A program made the position numbers and the translations under genes. A model generated the notes under the pieces. That model had not been told where the DNA came from. It made no database searches and saw only the letters and a list, made by a program, of their open reading frames with translations. Shown one piece after another: positions 16,769-25,295 of a stretch of DNA of 64,000 nucleotides. The DNA comes from Qipengyuania_B sp965214525. Lineage in GTDB: Bacteria > Pseudomonadota > Alphaproteobacteria > Sphingomonadales > Sphingomonadaceae. Each line of letters starts with the position of its first letter. Positions within the stretch are counted from its first letter, which is position 1. Location: positions 186,001 to 250,000 of the forward strand of contig OZ243959.1 in assembly GCA_965214525.1 (NCBI GenBank), read 5' to 3'.

Positions 16769-16784
16769 AGGAGACTGCCCCATA
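16769..16784 (+). promoter_or_regulatory. ribosome site and AUA start codon of infC
   Basis: AGGAGA (16769-16774) lies 7 nt before ATA (16782-16784) in the infC frame, ideal spacing. The nearest ATG codons (16758, before this site, and 16806, 32 nt after it) lack such a site. IF3 genes commonly start with rare codons (AUU in E. coli) because IF3 rejects them, giving autoregulation. Confidence 0.8.
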
Positions 16785-17324
16785 GCCCGCCCCCCACGTC
16801 GTTCGATGCAACCGCCCATCAAGAGCGGCCCTCGCTTCGACAATCTCATCCAAGTGCCCAAGGTCCGCGTCATCGACGAGAACGGTGAGAACCTCGGCGT
16901 CATGTACACCAAGGAAGCGATCGATCAGGCTGGCGAAGCGGGCCTGAACCTGGTGGAGGTATCGCCCGGGGCCGACCCGCCCGTGTGCAAGTTCCTCGAT
17001 GTCGGCAAATACCGGTTCGAAGCGCAGAAGAAGGCCAATGCCGCGCGCAAGACCCAGAAGACGCAGGACATCAAGGAAATCAAGATGCGTCCCAATATCG
17101 ACGACCATGATTACGATGTGAAAATGCGCAACGTGAACAAGTTCATCGACAATGGCGACAAGGTGAAGGTGACGCTGCGCTTTCGCGGCCGCGAGATGGC
17201 GCACCAGAACCTGGGCATGGACCTGCTGCGCCGCGTGCAGGACGATACCGCGGAAACCGCCAAGGTCGAGGCATTCCCCCGGCTCGAGGGGCGGCAAATG
17301 CTGATGGTGCTGTCGCCGAAATAG
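16782..17324 (+). CDS. infC: translation initiation factor IF-3
   Basis: This 180-residue IF3 binds the 30S subunit, prevents premature 50S joining and checks the start codon. The N-terminal domain (GPRFDNLIQVPKVRVIDENG, AGLNLVEVSPGADPPVCKF) is joined by a Lys-rich linker (EAQKKANAARKTQKTQDIKE) to the C-terminal domain (RPNIDDHDYDVKMRNVNKF, KVTLRFRGREMAHQ, GMDLL). I place the start at ATA 16782 because of its ribosome site; the protein would begin (Met)ARPPRRSMQPPIKSGPR. An ATG at 16806 is the conventional fallback. The rare codon implies autoregulation as in E. coli infC. Confidence 0.93.
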   Translation: MARPPRRSMQPPIKSGPRFDNLIQVPKVRVIDENGENLGVMYTKEAIDQAGEAGLNLVEVSPGADPPVCKFLDVGKYRFEAQKKANAARKTQKTQDIKEIKMRPNIDDHDYDVKMRNVNKFIDNGDKVKVTLRFRGREMAHQNLGMDLLRRVQDDTAETAKVEAFPRLEGRQMLMVLSPK

Positions 17325-17326
17325 CG

Positions 17327-17839
17327 ATGGTGGGGTTCTCGCGGGAAAACGCCCTTGTCTGCGCGGTGGTCGGGTTCACGCTGATGGCCGGCGCTTGCGC
17401 TTCTACGTCCCGGACCGCCGCGGCCGGCCCGGCCTACGCGATCTACACGGCACGCATCGTCGATCAGCAGTATGGGGGGTCATCGCCTTGTCCGCCCGAG
17501 CATATCTGCATGTGGAGCTACAACGACATCACATTGCAACCCCTCGAGACGATTGCGGGGAACCCGAACCCTGGTCGCCAGACCTTTCGAAGATTGATGC
17601 ATGGGCAGTTTCGGTCCGATCTGATCCTTGTCGCGCATACGCGGCGGGATGATGGTCAGACATGGAAGCTCGTGGATTTGGCTTTGCTCTCGATGTCCGC
17701 TTGCTTCGAGGCTGAAGATGATATCGTGCCGCACGATGATATCGTGACGCACCTGGACGAAGCCGAAAGCCGCTGGGATGCCGACAAGACCGACGATGGT
17801 GAGATTTGCTTGTCAGCCCTCGCAACGCAGGACCGCTAG
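17327..17839 (+). CDS. hypothetical lipoprotein
   Basis: This 170-residue protein has an N-terminal signal and a lipobox-like LMAGAC (Cys24), so it is probably anchored in a membrane facing the periplasm. The mature part contains four further cysteines that could pair, and a small internal repeat (DDIVPHDDIVTH). No known domain is apparent. It starts 2 nt after infC, so it may be co-transcribed with it, but the pairing is probably not functional. Codon use is similar to the neighbours. Confidence 0.7.
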   Translation: MVGFSRENALVCAVVGFTLMAGACASTSRTAAAGPAYAIYTARIVDQQYGGSSPCPPEHICMWSYNDITLQPLETIAGNPNPGRQTFRRLMHGQFRSDLILVAHTRRDDGQTWKLVDLALLSMSACFEAEDDIVPHDDIVTHLDEAESRWDADKTDDGEICLSALATQDR

Positions 17840-17849
17840 ACCGGAACGA

Positions 17850-18034
17850 TCAATCAGAGCCCCGCTGGCCGCCTTCCAGTTGAAATTGCTGGAGCGAGCG
17901 CATATCCGTGAACGGTAAACGGATGGCCGGCGAAGGATCGCGTTCCTGCGGAGGTTAGGAACCCTTGGCTGCCCGCAAGCGACCATCAGCTCTCGCCTTC
18001 CTGGGAGCGTGAAACACAAGGAAGGACCCATCCC
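17850..18034 (+). promoter_or_regulatory. structured leader before the cystathionine gamma-synthase family gene
   Basis: The 195-bp gap carries three hairpins: TCCGT/ACGGA (17908-17926), TTCCT/AGGAA (about 17942-17962) and CCTTCCT/AGGAAGG (17997-18025). The last places the AAGGAAGG ribosome site in a stem. Genes of methionine metabolism in alphaproteobacteria are often controlled by SAM-II riboswitches, but I cannot fit the SAM-II, SAM-I or SAH consensus. It may be a different cis-regulatory RNA or simple translational control. Confidence 0.35.
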
Positions 18035-19354
18035 GTGACCGATGCTGTCGATTCGACCCAGCAGCCAACCCCGCGTCGCAAGCCGAAGGCCGAAGTCACC
18101 CGGCTGAATGGCCGCGCGCTGAAGCCCTCGACATTGATGATGGGGCATGGCTACGACCCTGCGCTCTCCGAAGGATCGCTGAAGGCGCCCATATTCCTCA
18201 CCAGCACCTTCGCGTTCGAGAATGCGGCGGCCGGCAAGCGGCATTTCGAAGGCATTACAGGCATTCGCGAAGGCGGGGCGGAAGGCCTCGTCTATTCCCG
18301 TTTCAACGGCCCCAATCAGGAAATCCTGGAAGACCGGCTGGCCATCTGGGACGGGGCGGAGGATGCGTTGTGCTTTTCCTCGGGCATGACCGCGATCTGC
18401 ATCCTGATGATGGCTTATTGCAGCGCCGGCGACGTGATCGTCCATTCCGGTCCGCTCTATGCCGCCTCGGAAGGGTTCGTCGCCAAGGTGCTGAGCCGGT
18501 TCAACATCACCTATGTCGACTTTGCGGCCGGCGCAACGCGCAAGGAGCTGGACGATGTTCTGGCCAAAGCGCAACGCCAAGCCGAAGGGCAGGGCGGCAA
18601 GGTGGCGATGATCTATCTGGAAAGCCCGGCCAATCCAACCAACGCGCTGGTCGATGTGGAGGCGGTGCGCGATGCACGCGATGCCGCCTTTGCCAAGGAC
18701 GGCCCGCCGATCGCGATCGACAACACCTTTCTTGGCCCCTTGTGGCAACGGCCGCTGGAGCATGGGGCGGATATCGTCGCCTACTCGCTGACCAAATATG
18801 TCGGCGGTCATTCGGACCTGGTGGCCGGCTCCATTGCCGGATCGAAACGCTGGATGGACCCGGTGCGCGCACTCAGGAACACGATGGGCGGCATTGCCGA
18901 TCCCAATACCGCCTGGATGCTGCTGCGATCGCTGGAGACGGTGGAACTGCGGATGGAACGCGCCGGACACAACGCGGCCAAGGTGTGCCGCTACCTGCAA
19001 GGCCATCCCAAGGTGGAAGGGCTGGGGTATCTGGGTTTTTTGTCCGACCCGCGTCAGAAGGACATCTACGAGCGGCACTGCCTGGGTGCGGGATCAACCT
19101 TTTCCGTGTTCATCGAAGGGGGCGAACAGGCGTGCTTCCGCTTCCTCGACAATCTGAAGATCGCGAAGCTGGCGGTCAGCCTCGGCGGCACGGAAACGCT
19201 GGCCAGCCATCCCGCCAGCATGACCCATCTATCGGTGCCGCATGGCCGCAAGACAGAACTTGGCATCACCGATAGCCTGGTGCGGATAAGCGTGGGTATC
19301 GAAGACCCGGACGACCTCATTGCCGATTTCGAACAAGCGTTGGAGGCGGTGTAG
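18035..19354 (+). CDS. cystathionine gamma-synthase family PLP enzyme (methionine gamma-lyase/sulfhydrylase-like)
   Basis: This 439-residue PLP enzyme of sulfur amino acid metabolism shows EDALCFSSGMTAICILMM (cofactor phosphate site), AIDNTFLGPLWQRPLEHGA (PLP-ring Asp) and AYSLTKYVGGHSDLVAGS with the Schiff-base lysine. The family includes cystathionine gamma-synthase, O-succinyl/acetylhomoserine sulfhydrylase and methionine gamma-lyase; the substrate cannot be told by eye. It is longer than the usual 390-400 residues because of an N-terminal extension (about 35 residues, QQPTPRRKPKAEVTRLN). It starts at GTG 18035, with AAGGAAGG 8 nt upstream inside a hairpin. Confidence 0.88.
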   Translation: MTDAVDSTQQPTPRRKPKAEVTRLNGRALKPSTLMMGHGYDPALSEGSLKAPIFLTSTFAFENAAAGKRHFEGITGIREGGAEGLVYSRFNGPNQEILEDRLAIWDGAEDALCFSSGMTAICILMMAYCSAGDVIVHSGPLYAASEGFVAKVLSRFNITYVDFAAGATRKELDDVLAKAQRQAEGQGGKVAMIYLESPANPTNALVDVEAVRDARDAAFAKDGPPIAIDNTFLGPLWQRPLEHGADIVAYSLTKYVGGHSDLVAGSIAGSKRWMDPVRALRNTMGGIADPNTAWMLLRSLETVELRMERAGHNAAKVCRYLQGHPKVEGLGYLGFLSDPRQKDIYERHCLGAGSTFSVFIEGGEQACFRFLDNLKIAKLAVSLGGTETLASHPASMTHLSVPHGRKTELGITDSLVRISVGIEDPDDLIADFEQALEAV

Positions 19355-19538
19355 CTGGCGCGCCGCGCGCTCCAATTGGGTTCACCATCGGCTGTCAGGG
19401 TTGATCATTGCATTACCCAGGCGTTGATCGGACCGGATCAGCGCCAGCTTCAGATAATTTTCCCGTCGCCTGCCTAGCGAAGGAGTATGGAACGTCACAT
19501 CCGCTGCACTTCAAAAGCCGCTAATCCTTGCCGGAAGC

Positions 19539-19913
19539 GTGCTGTTTTTCATCGGATTGCTCCAGGGAGGGGTACTCGACTGGTTCCATAACCCGCGCAT
19601 GGCTTTGTCCGCGCACCTGACCGCGGCGCAGGGTGGCATGGCGGTGATGATCGCGGGGCTGGTTTGGCCGCTCGTTGCGCTCAGTGCCCGCCTAGAACGG
19701 GTTGCCCGCTGGTTCATCATCACGGGGGTGTACCTGCTGTGGGGCGGTCTGACGTTGTCCGCCGCGACCGGCGCCAGCCAGATGCTGCCGATCGCAGGGG
19801 CCGGCTACTCGGCCACCAATGCCATCGAACTGGGAGTGGCGGCCATTATCCTGATGGCGAGCGGGCTGCTCATCCTGGGATGGCTGCTGCTGGTGGTGGG
19901 CATTGCCCGCTAG
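19539..19913 (+). CDS. hydroxylaminobenzene mutase-like membrane protein, start uncertain
   Basis: About 124 residues with four membrane helices. The block DWFHNPRMALSAHLTAAQGG followed by MIAGLVWP is like hydroxylaminobenzene mutase (HabA/HabB), which rearranges hydroxylaminobenzene to aminophenol; many family members have unknown substrates. The start is unclear. GTG at 19539 cuts the first helix short, while the frame continues upstream in protein-like sequence (TSAALQKPLILAGSVLFFIG) to about 19458 without ATG. A good AAGGAG followed by ATG at 19487 is in another frame. Either an unusual start or a one-base frameshift is present. Confidence 0.6.
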   Translation: MLFFIGLLQGGVLDWFHNPRMALSAHLTAAQGGMAVMIAGLVWPLVALSARLERVARWFIITGVYLLWGGLTLSAATGASQMLPIAGAGYSATNAIELGVAAIILMASGLLILGWLLLVVGIAR

Positions 19914-20001
19914 TCGCCCATGAGATGACGCGGGGACGCGGGTGCGTTACACTGCTTTGTCCGGTAGGCGACCAAACGACCGCAGATCCATCACCTAACA
20001 A

Positions 20002-20748
20002 ATGATGCGGCTGGAACATATCGCTTTGCCACCCATATTCTCAGCCATGTCCGAACGTTCGATTGCTTCGCGCTCTATCTTGCCCATCGATGTGCACGCC
20101 TTGCAGACCGCTTTGCGCGAGCATGTGGAAGAGCGCTCCTTTCCTTGCGTTGGCGCCAAATCGGCCTTGGCGCGCGGCACCTTGCATATCGAGCCGGCTT
20201 GGTCGATCACCAGCGGCTGGGACGACAACAGGCTGCACGATCTGCTGCTCGAATGGAGCGCGGATTACGCCAAGAACCCGGACGGCCTGCGCAGTTTCGC
20301 GGTGGTATTCGGCGGGCCGTTGACCCTGACGGAGGCGGAATTCGAGCGGGCCCTGTGGCAGCGTATCCAGTCGCTGTCTGACAAGGATCAATGGAAAGGC
20401 CAATCCTACGACGACAGCGTCAGCCCGGATCCGGACGATCCGCATTTCTCGCTGAGCTTCGGGGGGCAGGCCTATTTCGTAGTCGGCATGCATCCCAATG
20501 CTTCGCGCCCGGCGCGCCGAACCCCCTACCCAACGCTTGTATTCAACCTGCACGATCAGTTCGAGCGGCTGCGCAAGGAGGGTCGCTACGAACGGATGCG
20601 GGAGGCCATTCTCAACCGTGACCAGGCGATCGCTGGCGATATCAACCCCATGCTCGCCCGGCACGGCGAAGCGAGCGAGGCGCGCCAGTATAGCGGGCGG
20701 ATGGTGGACCAGGACTGGCGCTGCCCCTTCTCGGACCCGCGCGGTTGA
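20002..20748 (+). CDS. YqcI/YcgG family heme protein (GntA-like N-hydroxylase family)
   Basis: This 248-residue protein has the YqcI/YcgG hallmarks: FPCVGAKSALARGTLH, SFGGQAYFVVGMHPNASR and LVFNLHDQFERLRKEG, with conserved Cys and His. One characterised family member, GntA, is a heme-dependent N-hydroxylase in guanitoxin synthesis. The remaining guanitoxin genes are absent here, so the substrate is unknown; hydroxylation of a guanidino or amino compound is an inference. The start may be ATG 20002 or 20047; neither has a clear ribosome site. It is coupled to the DUF1989 gene (TTGA overlap at 20745-20748), forming a two-gene unit. Confidence 0.82.
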   Translation: MMRLEHIALPPIFSAMSERSIASRSILPIDVHALQTALREHVEERSFPCVGAKSALARGTLHIEPAWSITSGWDDNRLHDLLLEWSADYAKNPDGLRSFAVVFGGPLTLTEAEFERALWQRIQSLSDKDQWKGQSYDDSVSPDPDDPHFSLSFGGQAYFVVGMHPNASRPARRTPYPTLVFNLHDQFERLRKEGRYERMREAILNRDQAIAGDINPMLARHGEASEARQYSGRMVDQDWRCPFSDPRG

Positions 20749-21341
20749 CGAGCACACGGCGGATTGCGCCCCGCAGCGGGGACGCTTTCTGCCTGCCCAA
20801 GGATGCGGAGCTTACGATCATCGACCCGGAGGGCGGACAGGTCAGCGACCTGCTCGCTTATTGCGCTGACGATGTGGGCGAAGTCGTCTCGAACGGGCGC
20901 ACCTTCGACTACGAAGAGACGACGAAGCTGACGACGGGCAACATGCTGTGGTCTAACCGTTCGCGCCCGATGCTCAAGATCGTAGCCGATGATGTGGGGT
21001 TGCACGATTTCCTGCTGACCCCATGCAGCGTCGATACCTTCAAGCATTTCTATCCTGACAAGCCGGTCCATCGAGGATGCTTCGGCAATCTGGCGGAAGC
21101 GCTGGGCCCGTACGGCGTGGTGCCCGATGCCATCCCCACGGCGTTCAACGTGTTCATGCATGTGCCGGTTGATCAGGAGACGGGCAAGCTCGCGGTGCTG
21201 CCGCCCGCCACCAGGCCAGGAGACACGATCCGTTTGCGCGCGATGATGGATTGCGTGATCGGGCTGACCGCCTGCTCGGCTTATGCTTCCAACGGCGGGA
21301 CGTTCAAGCCGATCGATTACCGGATCGATCCGCCCGGCTGA
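20745..21341 (+). CDS. DUF1989 / urea carboxylase-associated family protein
   Basis: This 198-residue protein is of the family found beside urea carboxylase and guanidine metabolism genes: VSDLLAYCADDVGEVVSNGR, MLWSNRSRPMLKIVADDVGL, LLTPCSVDTFKHFY and TAFNVFMHVPVD, with a CxAYAS element near the end. Its chemistry is not firmly known; association with carboxyguanidine breakdown has been described. It starts at TTG overlapping the stop of the YqcI/YcgG gene, so it is made in step with it. It ends exactly where the opposite J-domain gene ends. Confidence 0.82.
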   Translation: MTSTRRIAPRSGDAFCLPKDAELTIIDPEGGQVSDLLAYCADDVGEVVSNGRTFDYEETTKLTTGNMLWSNRSRPMLKIVADDVGLHDFLLTPCSVDTFKHFYPDKPVHRGCFGNLAEALGPYGVVPDAIPTAFNVFMHVPVDQETGKLAVLPPATRPGDTIRLRAMMDCVIGLTACSAYASNGGTFKPIDYRIDPPG

Positions 21342-21884
21342 CTAGCCGCGCCAGACCCGCCGCTCTTCGGCTTGTTTCAAGACTTCGTAGGCCAGGCTCA
21401 GCGACTGGAATTGCCGGGCGGCTTCCGCATCCCCCGGGCGTACGTCAGGGTGCACGGCCTTGGCCTTCTCGCGCCAGGCTTTCTTCACCGCTTCCATGTC
21501 GGCGTCCGCCTCGATGCCGAGGATCTCCAGCGCGCGCATCTCGTCGGCGGAGCGCGATCCGTCGCCCGATCCGCCCCAGCCGTAATGCTGGGCTTCGGCA
21601 TAGCCGGCATTCTCCGATTGCTCGGATTTGGTGCGCGCCTCTTTTTCCGCCTTGTCGAGCCCCTCGAAATAATCCCAGCGCGCATTGTATTCCGCCGCGT
21701 GACGTTGGCAGAACATCCAGCGTTCCGGGCTGTTGGGCGCCTTGGGGGCGGGGCAGGAGCCCGGCTCCTCGCAGCCATGCCGATCGCACAGGCGCACCGT
21801 GGCCGCCTCGCGCGACGAGCCGTAGCCGCGCCAGCGCGGGAAACCCCAATCGTTGGACCGGCGATTAACGGGCATATTCGCCAT
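21342..21884 (-). CDS. J-domain protein with a C-terminal DnaJ domain
   Basis: This 180-residue protein has the J domain at its C terminus (about 118-180: LEILGIEADADMEAVKKAWR, KAVHPDVRPG with the HPD that activates DnaK, and LAYEVLK). The N-terminal half (about 20-75) has cysteines and histidines (LCDRHGCEEPGSCPAP, MFCQRHAAEY) in a small zinc-finger-like arrangement. It probably recruits DnaK to a specific client. ATG at 21884 or 21875 are equally possible. Its stop codon abuts the DUF1989 stop (TGA then CTA) inside a small inverted repeat (CGGCTGACTAGCCG). Confidence 0.85.
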   Translation of the reverse strand: MANMPVNRRSNDWGFPRWRGYGSSREAATVRLCDRHGCEEPGSCPAPKAPNSPERWMFCQRHAAEYNARWDYFEGLDKAEKEARTKSEQSENAGYAEAQHYGWGGSGDGSRSADEMRALEILGIEADADMEAVKKAWREKAKAVHPDVRPGDAEAARQFQSLSLAYEVLKQAEERRVWRG

Positions 21885-21980
21885 ATACGTATGAGCGGAC
21901 GGATTGGTTTGAACACATCCGCCCGCACCTAGCGGCAATGAGGCATCCGCGAAAGCCTGACCTGCGCAACCCCTGAATAC

Positions 21981-22010
21981 GAAACCCCGCCCCGCGGGGC
22001 GGGGTTTCGC
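21981..22010 (-). terminator. terminator after pal
   Basis: A perfect 14-bp inverted repeat (21981-21994 with 21995-22008) begins GAAACCCCGC and ends GGGGTTTC. On the minus strand it is followed by TTTCGTATTC. It lies 23 nt beyond the pal stop and closes the Tol-Pal operon. Confidence 0.75.
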
Positions 22011-22032
22011 ATCGTTCATCCGGCTTATCGTA

Positions 22033-22548
22033 TCAGTTGACGATCACCGAAACCGCGCGCCGGTTCTGTGCCCATGCGGATTCGTCGGACCCGAGCGCGA
22101 CCGGACGTTCCTTGCCGAAACTCAGCACGCGGATACGACTTTCGGGAATGCCGAGACCGACGAGGTAATTCTTCGCCGCATTCGCGCGCCGCTCGCCAAG
22201 CGCCAGGTTGTATTCGCGCGTACCGCGCTCGTCCGTATGGCCTTCCACCGTGAAGGTCAGCGCGGGATATTGCTGAAAGTATTGGGCCTGCTGGCGCAGC
22301 GCAGCCTGATCGGCACTGTCGATATCGTATTTGTCGGTATCGAAATAGATCACGTTCTGCCCGTTCAACGCCCGCTCGAAATGCTGCTGCGATCCGGGTT
22401 GCGCACCCGTCGTGTTTGTCGTCGGCGCCGGGGCGATGGTGGCTGCCGGAGCGGGTTCGGGCGGCAGGATCTCCGGCGCCGTCGATTTACAGGCGGCCAG
22501 CGCCGCGGTTCCCGTCAACAGCATGACGGACGCAAGACGAATGTTCAT
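22033..22548 (-). CDS. pal: peptidoglycan-associated lipoprotein
   Basis: This 171-residue outer-membrane lipoprotein has a signal and lipobox (TALAAC, Cys at about 20), a Pro/Ala/Thr linker (25-55) and an OmpA-like peptidoglycan-binding domain. The domain has VIYFDTDKYDID, FTVEGHTDERGTREYNLALG and ERRANAAKNYLVGLGI, including the diaminopimelate-binding Asp/Arg residues. It ties the outer membrane to the cell wall and works with TolQRAB during constriction. ATG at 22548 has an AAGGAAG ribosome site. It is the last gene of ybgC-tolQ-tolR-tolA-tolB-pal. Confidence 0.95.
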   Translation of the reverse strand: MNIRLASVMLLTGTAALAACKSTAPEILPPEPAPAATIAPAPTTNTTGAQPGSQQHFERALNGQNVIYFDTDKYDIDSADQAALRQQAQYFQQYPALTFTVEGHTDERGTREYNLALGERRANAAKNYLVGLGIPESRIRVLSFGKERPVALGSDESAWAQNRRAVSVIVN

Positions 22549-22611
22549 CAAAGACTTCCTTTCCCTGTTTGTCTTCTACGCAAATCCTATACGAAGCTGG
22601 GATTAACGCAA

Positions 22612-24018
22612 TTACGGAAGTATCGGGCCCCAGGAAGGGTCCGACGCATCGACTGGCGTTTGCAGCTTGCGCTCGTTGCGGCCCGTAAGATCCACCTGCC
22701 ACAGCGAAGCCTGCCCCGAACCGCGTGCGGTGCGGAAGAATTGCACGACGCGGCCATTGGGGGCCCAGGTCGGCGCCTCGTCCTGCCACGAATTGGTCAG
22801 ATGCCGCAGGTTGCGCCCGTTGGGGCTGACCGTCGCCACGCGGAAGTTGCCGGTGATGTGGGTGAAGGCGATCTGGTCGCCCCGCGGGCTCCATTCGGGT
22901 GTCGCGGCGCGCCCGCCAAAGAAGCTGATCCGCTTCTGGTTCGAACCATCGGCGTCCATCACATACAATTGCTGTTCGCCCGAACGATCCGATTCGAACA
23001 CGATCCTGGAGCCGTCTGGCGAATACGATCCCGCGATGTCGATCCCCGGCTGGTCGGTCAGCCGGGTGACCTTGCCGCCATTGGCCGACACGCGGTAGAT
23101 ATCGGTGTTGCCGTTCACCGCCATCGAAAACAGGATGCTCTGCCCATCAGGCGACCAGCGGGGCGCGATCGTGGCACCCTTGTTCTCGACCACCAGACGC
23201 TGCTGACCGGACCCGATGTCGTAGATGTAGATGCGCGGATTGCCATCGACATAGGACAGATACAGCAGCTTTGAGTAATCGGGCGAAAAGCGCGGAGTCA
23301 ACGCCGTGGATCGGCCAGAAGTGATGAAACGATGGTTCGCCCCATCCGAGTCCATGATCGCCAGGCGCTTGACGCGATTATCCTTGGGGCCGGTCTCGGC
23401 GATATAGGCGATCCGGCTGTCAAAGAACGGGCTTTCCCCGGTGAGGCGGGAATAGACGAGGTCGGCACATTTGTGCGCTGCCCGCCGCCATTCGGACGGC
23501 TGGACAACCCAGCCTTCGCGCACCAGTTCGTTGCGCAGGTCGACGTCGTAAAGATAGCATCCCACGGTAAGCTTGTCGCCGGCCCCGGCCTTGACGAAGC
23601 CATGCACCAGCATTTCGGCGCCGCGGCGGTTCCAGTCGGTAAAGACGGGGGCGGTTATCTGCGTGATATTGGGTTCGGGCAGCGCGTCTGGGCCGGTCGG
23701 CTTGAACAGGCCATTATTGGCAAGGTCGCCATAGATCACGCGGGCGATCTCCTTGCCCAGCGCGGCCGTGCCGCTGGCATTGGCCGGCGTCGGAGCGTTG
23801 CGGTCGGTGGCAAAGGCGGGGATCGCCAGCTCGATATCCTGCCACTCGCTCTCGTCGGTGACGGAGCCGGTCAAACCGCGCGACACCGGCTGCGAGGAGC
23901 TTTCGACGCTAACCGTCTCGACGTCGCCCTCAGCGGGCAAAGGCGCACCCAGATCCTGGGCAAATGCCGGGGCGGCGAGGCAGAGCGTTAGGGCAAGGAG
24001 AGAAATGCGCATGATCAT
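22612..24018 (-). CDS. tolB: Tol-Pal system beta-propeller protein
   Basis: This 468-residue periplasmic protein has a signal peptide (MIMRISLLALTLCLAAPAFA), an N-terminal alpha/beta domain (about 75-205) and a six-bladed WD40-like propeller. The propeller has the repeated pattern FSPDYSKLLYLSY, WSPDGQSILFSM, YSPDGSRIVFESD, WSPRGDQIAFT. TolB binds Pal and is released by TolA. The ATG at 24018 overlaps the stop of tolA (ATGA). The length is somewhat above E. coli TolB (about 430). Confidence 0.95.
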   Translation of the reverse strand: MIMRISLLALTLCLAAPAFAQDLGAPLPAEGDVETVSVESSSQPVSRGLTGSVTDESEWQDIELAIPAFATDRNAPTPANASGTAALGKEIARVIYGDLANNGLFKPTGPDALPEPNITQITAPVFTDWNRRGAEMLVHGFVKAGAGDKLTVGCYLYDVDLRNELVREGWVVQPSEWRRAAHKCADLVYSRLTGESPFFDSRIAYIAETGPKDNRVKRLAIMDSDGANHRFITSGRSTALTPRFSPDYSKLLYLSYVDGNPRIYIYDIGSGQQRLVVENKGATIAPRWSPDGQSILFSMAVNGNTDIYRVSANGGKVTRLTDQPGIDIAGSYSPDGSRIVFESDRSGEQQLYVMDADGSNQKRISFFGGRAATPEWSPRGDQIAFTHITGNFRVATVSPNGRNLRHLTNSWQDEAPTWAPNGRVVQFFRTARGSGQASLWQVDLTGRNERKLQTPVDASDPSWGPILP

Positions 24019-24839
24019 AACCTTCTGTCGAATTCCCAGGCCTCGATATAGGCCCATTCGGAATAAAGTTCGTTAGGCAGGTCGAAGGGGGCGGCCAGTT
24101 CCACGGCGCGGATGGCTCGCTCCGCATGGACGGCTTTTTGCGCGGTGTTGGCATCGGTCACGCCCGATTGGCGCACGATGCGCGGTTTGCCGGCAAGCGA
24201 GCCGTCGCGGTTCAGTTTCCAACTGAGCACAGTGACCAGCTTTTCCGCGTCCACGCCCTGAGGGGCGGTCCATTTCGGTTTGATCTGCCGGGTGATCGCC
24301 TGGCGCAGAGAAGCCAGTTCCCGCGCCCCGATTTGCGCGGCGGGTGCGCGCGTCTCGCTCGTGGTCTCGCTGGCGCCGGCTCCGGCAAGAAAGTCGCTAC
24401 CCACCCGCGGCGCGGAGGGGCGGCGTTCCGCCGGCTGGGCTGGCGTGGGCCGGGATGCCTCTGCGCGCCGCGCGGCTGGTCTTGGCGGCGCGGGCTGAGG
24501 CTGCGTCCTGGCCTGGGCCGGGCGGGGCGGGGCAGGCTCGATCGGGCGGGCAATGGCCGGGGCGGGCGGCTCGCGCATGGTGGGCGGGGTCGGCAGTTCG
24601 CTCAAATCCGGGGCTTGCGGCGCCCGGCTTTCGCGAACGATGACGGGGGCGGCGGATTCCATCCCCACATCCTCGGCCAGGCTCACCGTCATGCGCTCTT
24701 CGGTCGGTGCGGCGGGCACGGTGCGCGGCTGCACCAGCAGGAACGCCAGCAATCCCACGTGCAGGACGATCGCGACGATCAGGCCAAGCCGCTCTTCGCG
24801 GCGGCCGGTCGGCCCGTTCGAGATCGCGTGCGTGACCAT
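24015..24839 (-). CDS. tolA: TolA-like energy transducer
   Basis: This 274-residue inner-membrane protein has one N-terminal helix (about 18-38, LGLIVAIVLHVGLLAFLLV). A long Pro/Ala/Arg-rich periplasmic spacer (about 75-155) replaces the Ala/Lys-rich coil of E. coli TolA. The C-terminal TonB/TolA-like domain (about 175-274) has LRQAITRQIKPKW, VLSWKLNRDGSLAGKP and a terminal ELYSEWAYIEAWEFD. It passes proton-motive force energy from TolQR to TolB-Pal. Position between tolR and tolB decides the name. It is coupled to tolB by a 4-nt overlap. Confidence 0.87.
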   Translation of the reverse strand: MVTHAISNGPTGRREERLGLIVAIVLHVGLLAFLLVQPRTVPAAPTEERMTVSLAEDVGMESAAPVIVRESRAPQAPDLSELPTPPTMREPPAPAIARPIEPAPPRPAQARTQPQPAPPRPAARRAEASRPTPAQPAERRPSAPRVGSDFLAGAGASETTSETRAPAAQIGARELASLRQAITRQIKPKWTAPQGVDAEKLVTVLSWKLNRDGSLAGKPRIVRQSGVTDANTAQKAVHAERAIRAVELAAPFDLPNELYSEWAYIEAWEFDRRL

Positions 24840-24851
24840 CGTCGCGATCGC

Positions 24852-25294
<443 letters not shown>

Positions 25295-25295
<1 letters not shown>

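Noticed and set aside
17850..18034. SAM-II riboswitch before the cystathionine gamma-synthase family gene
   Set aside because: The required conserved loops (GATTTG-like and GCTAAA-like segments) are not present.
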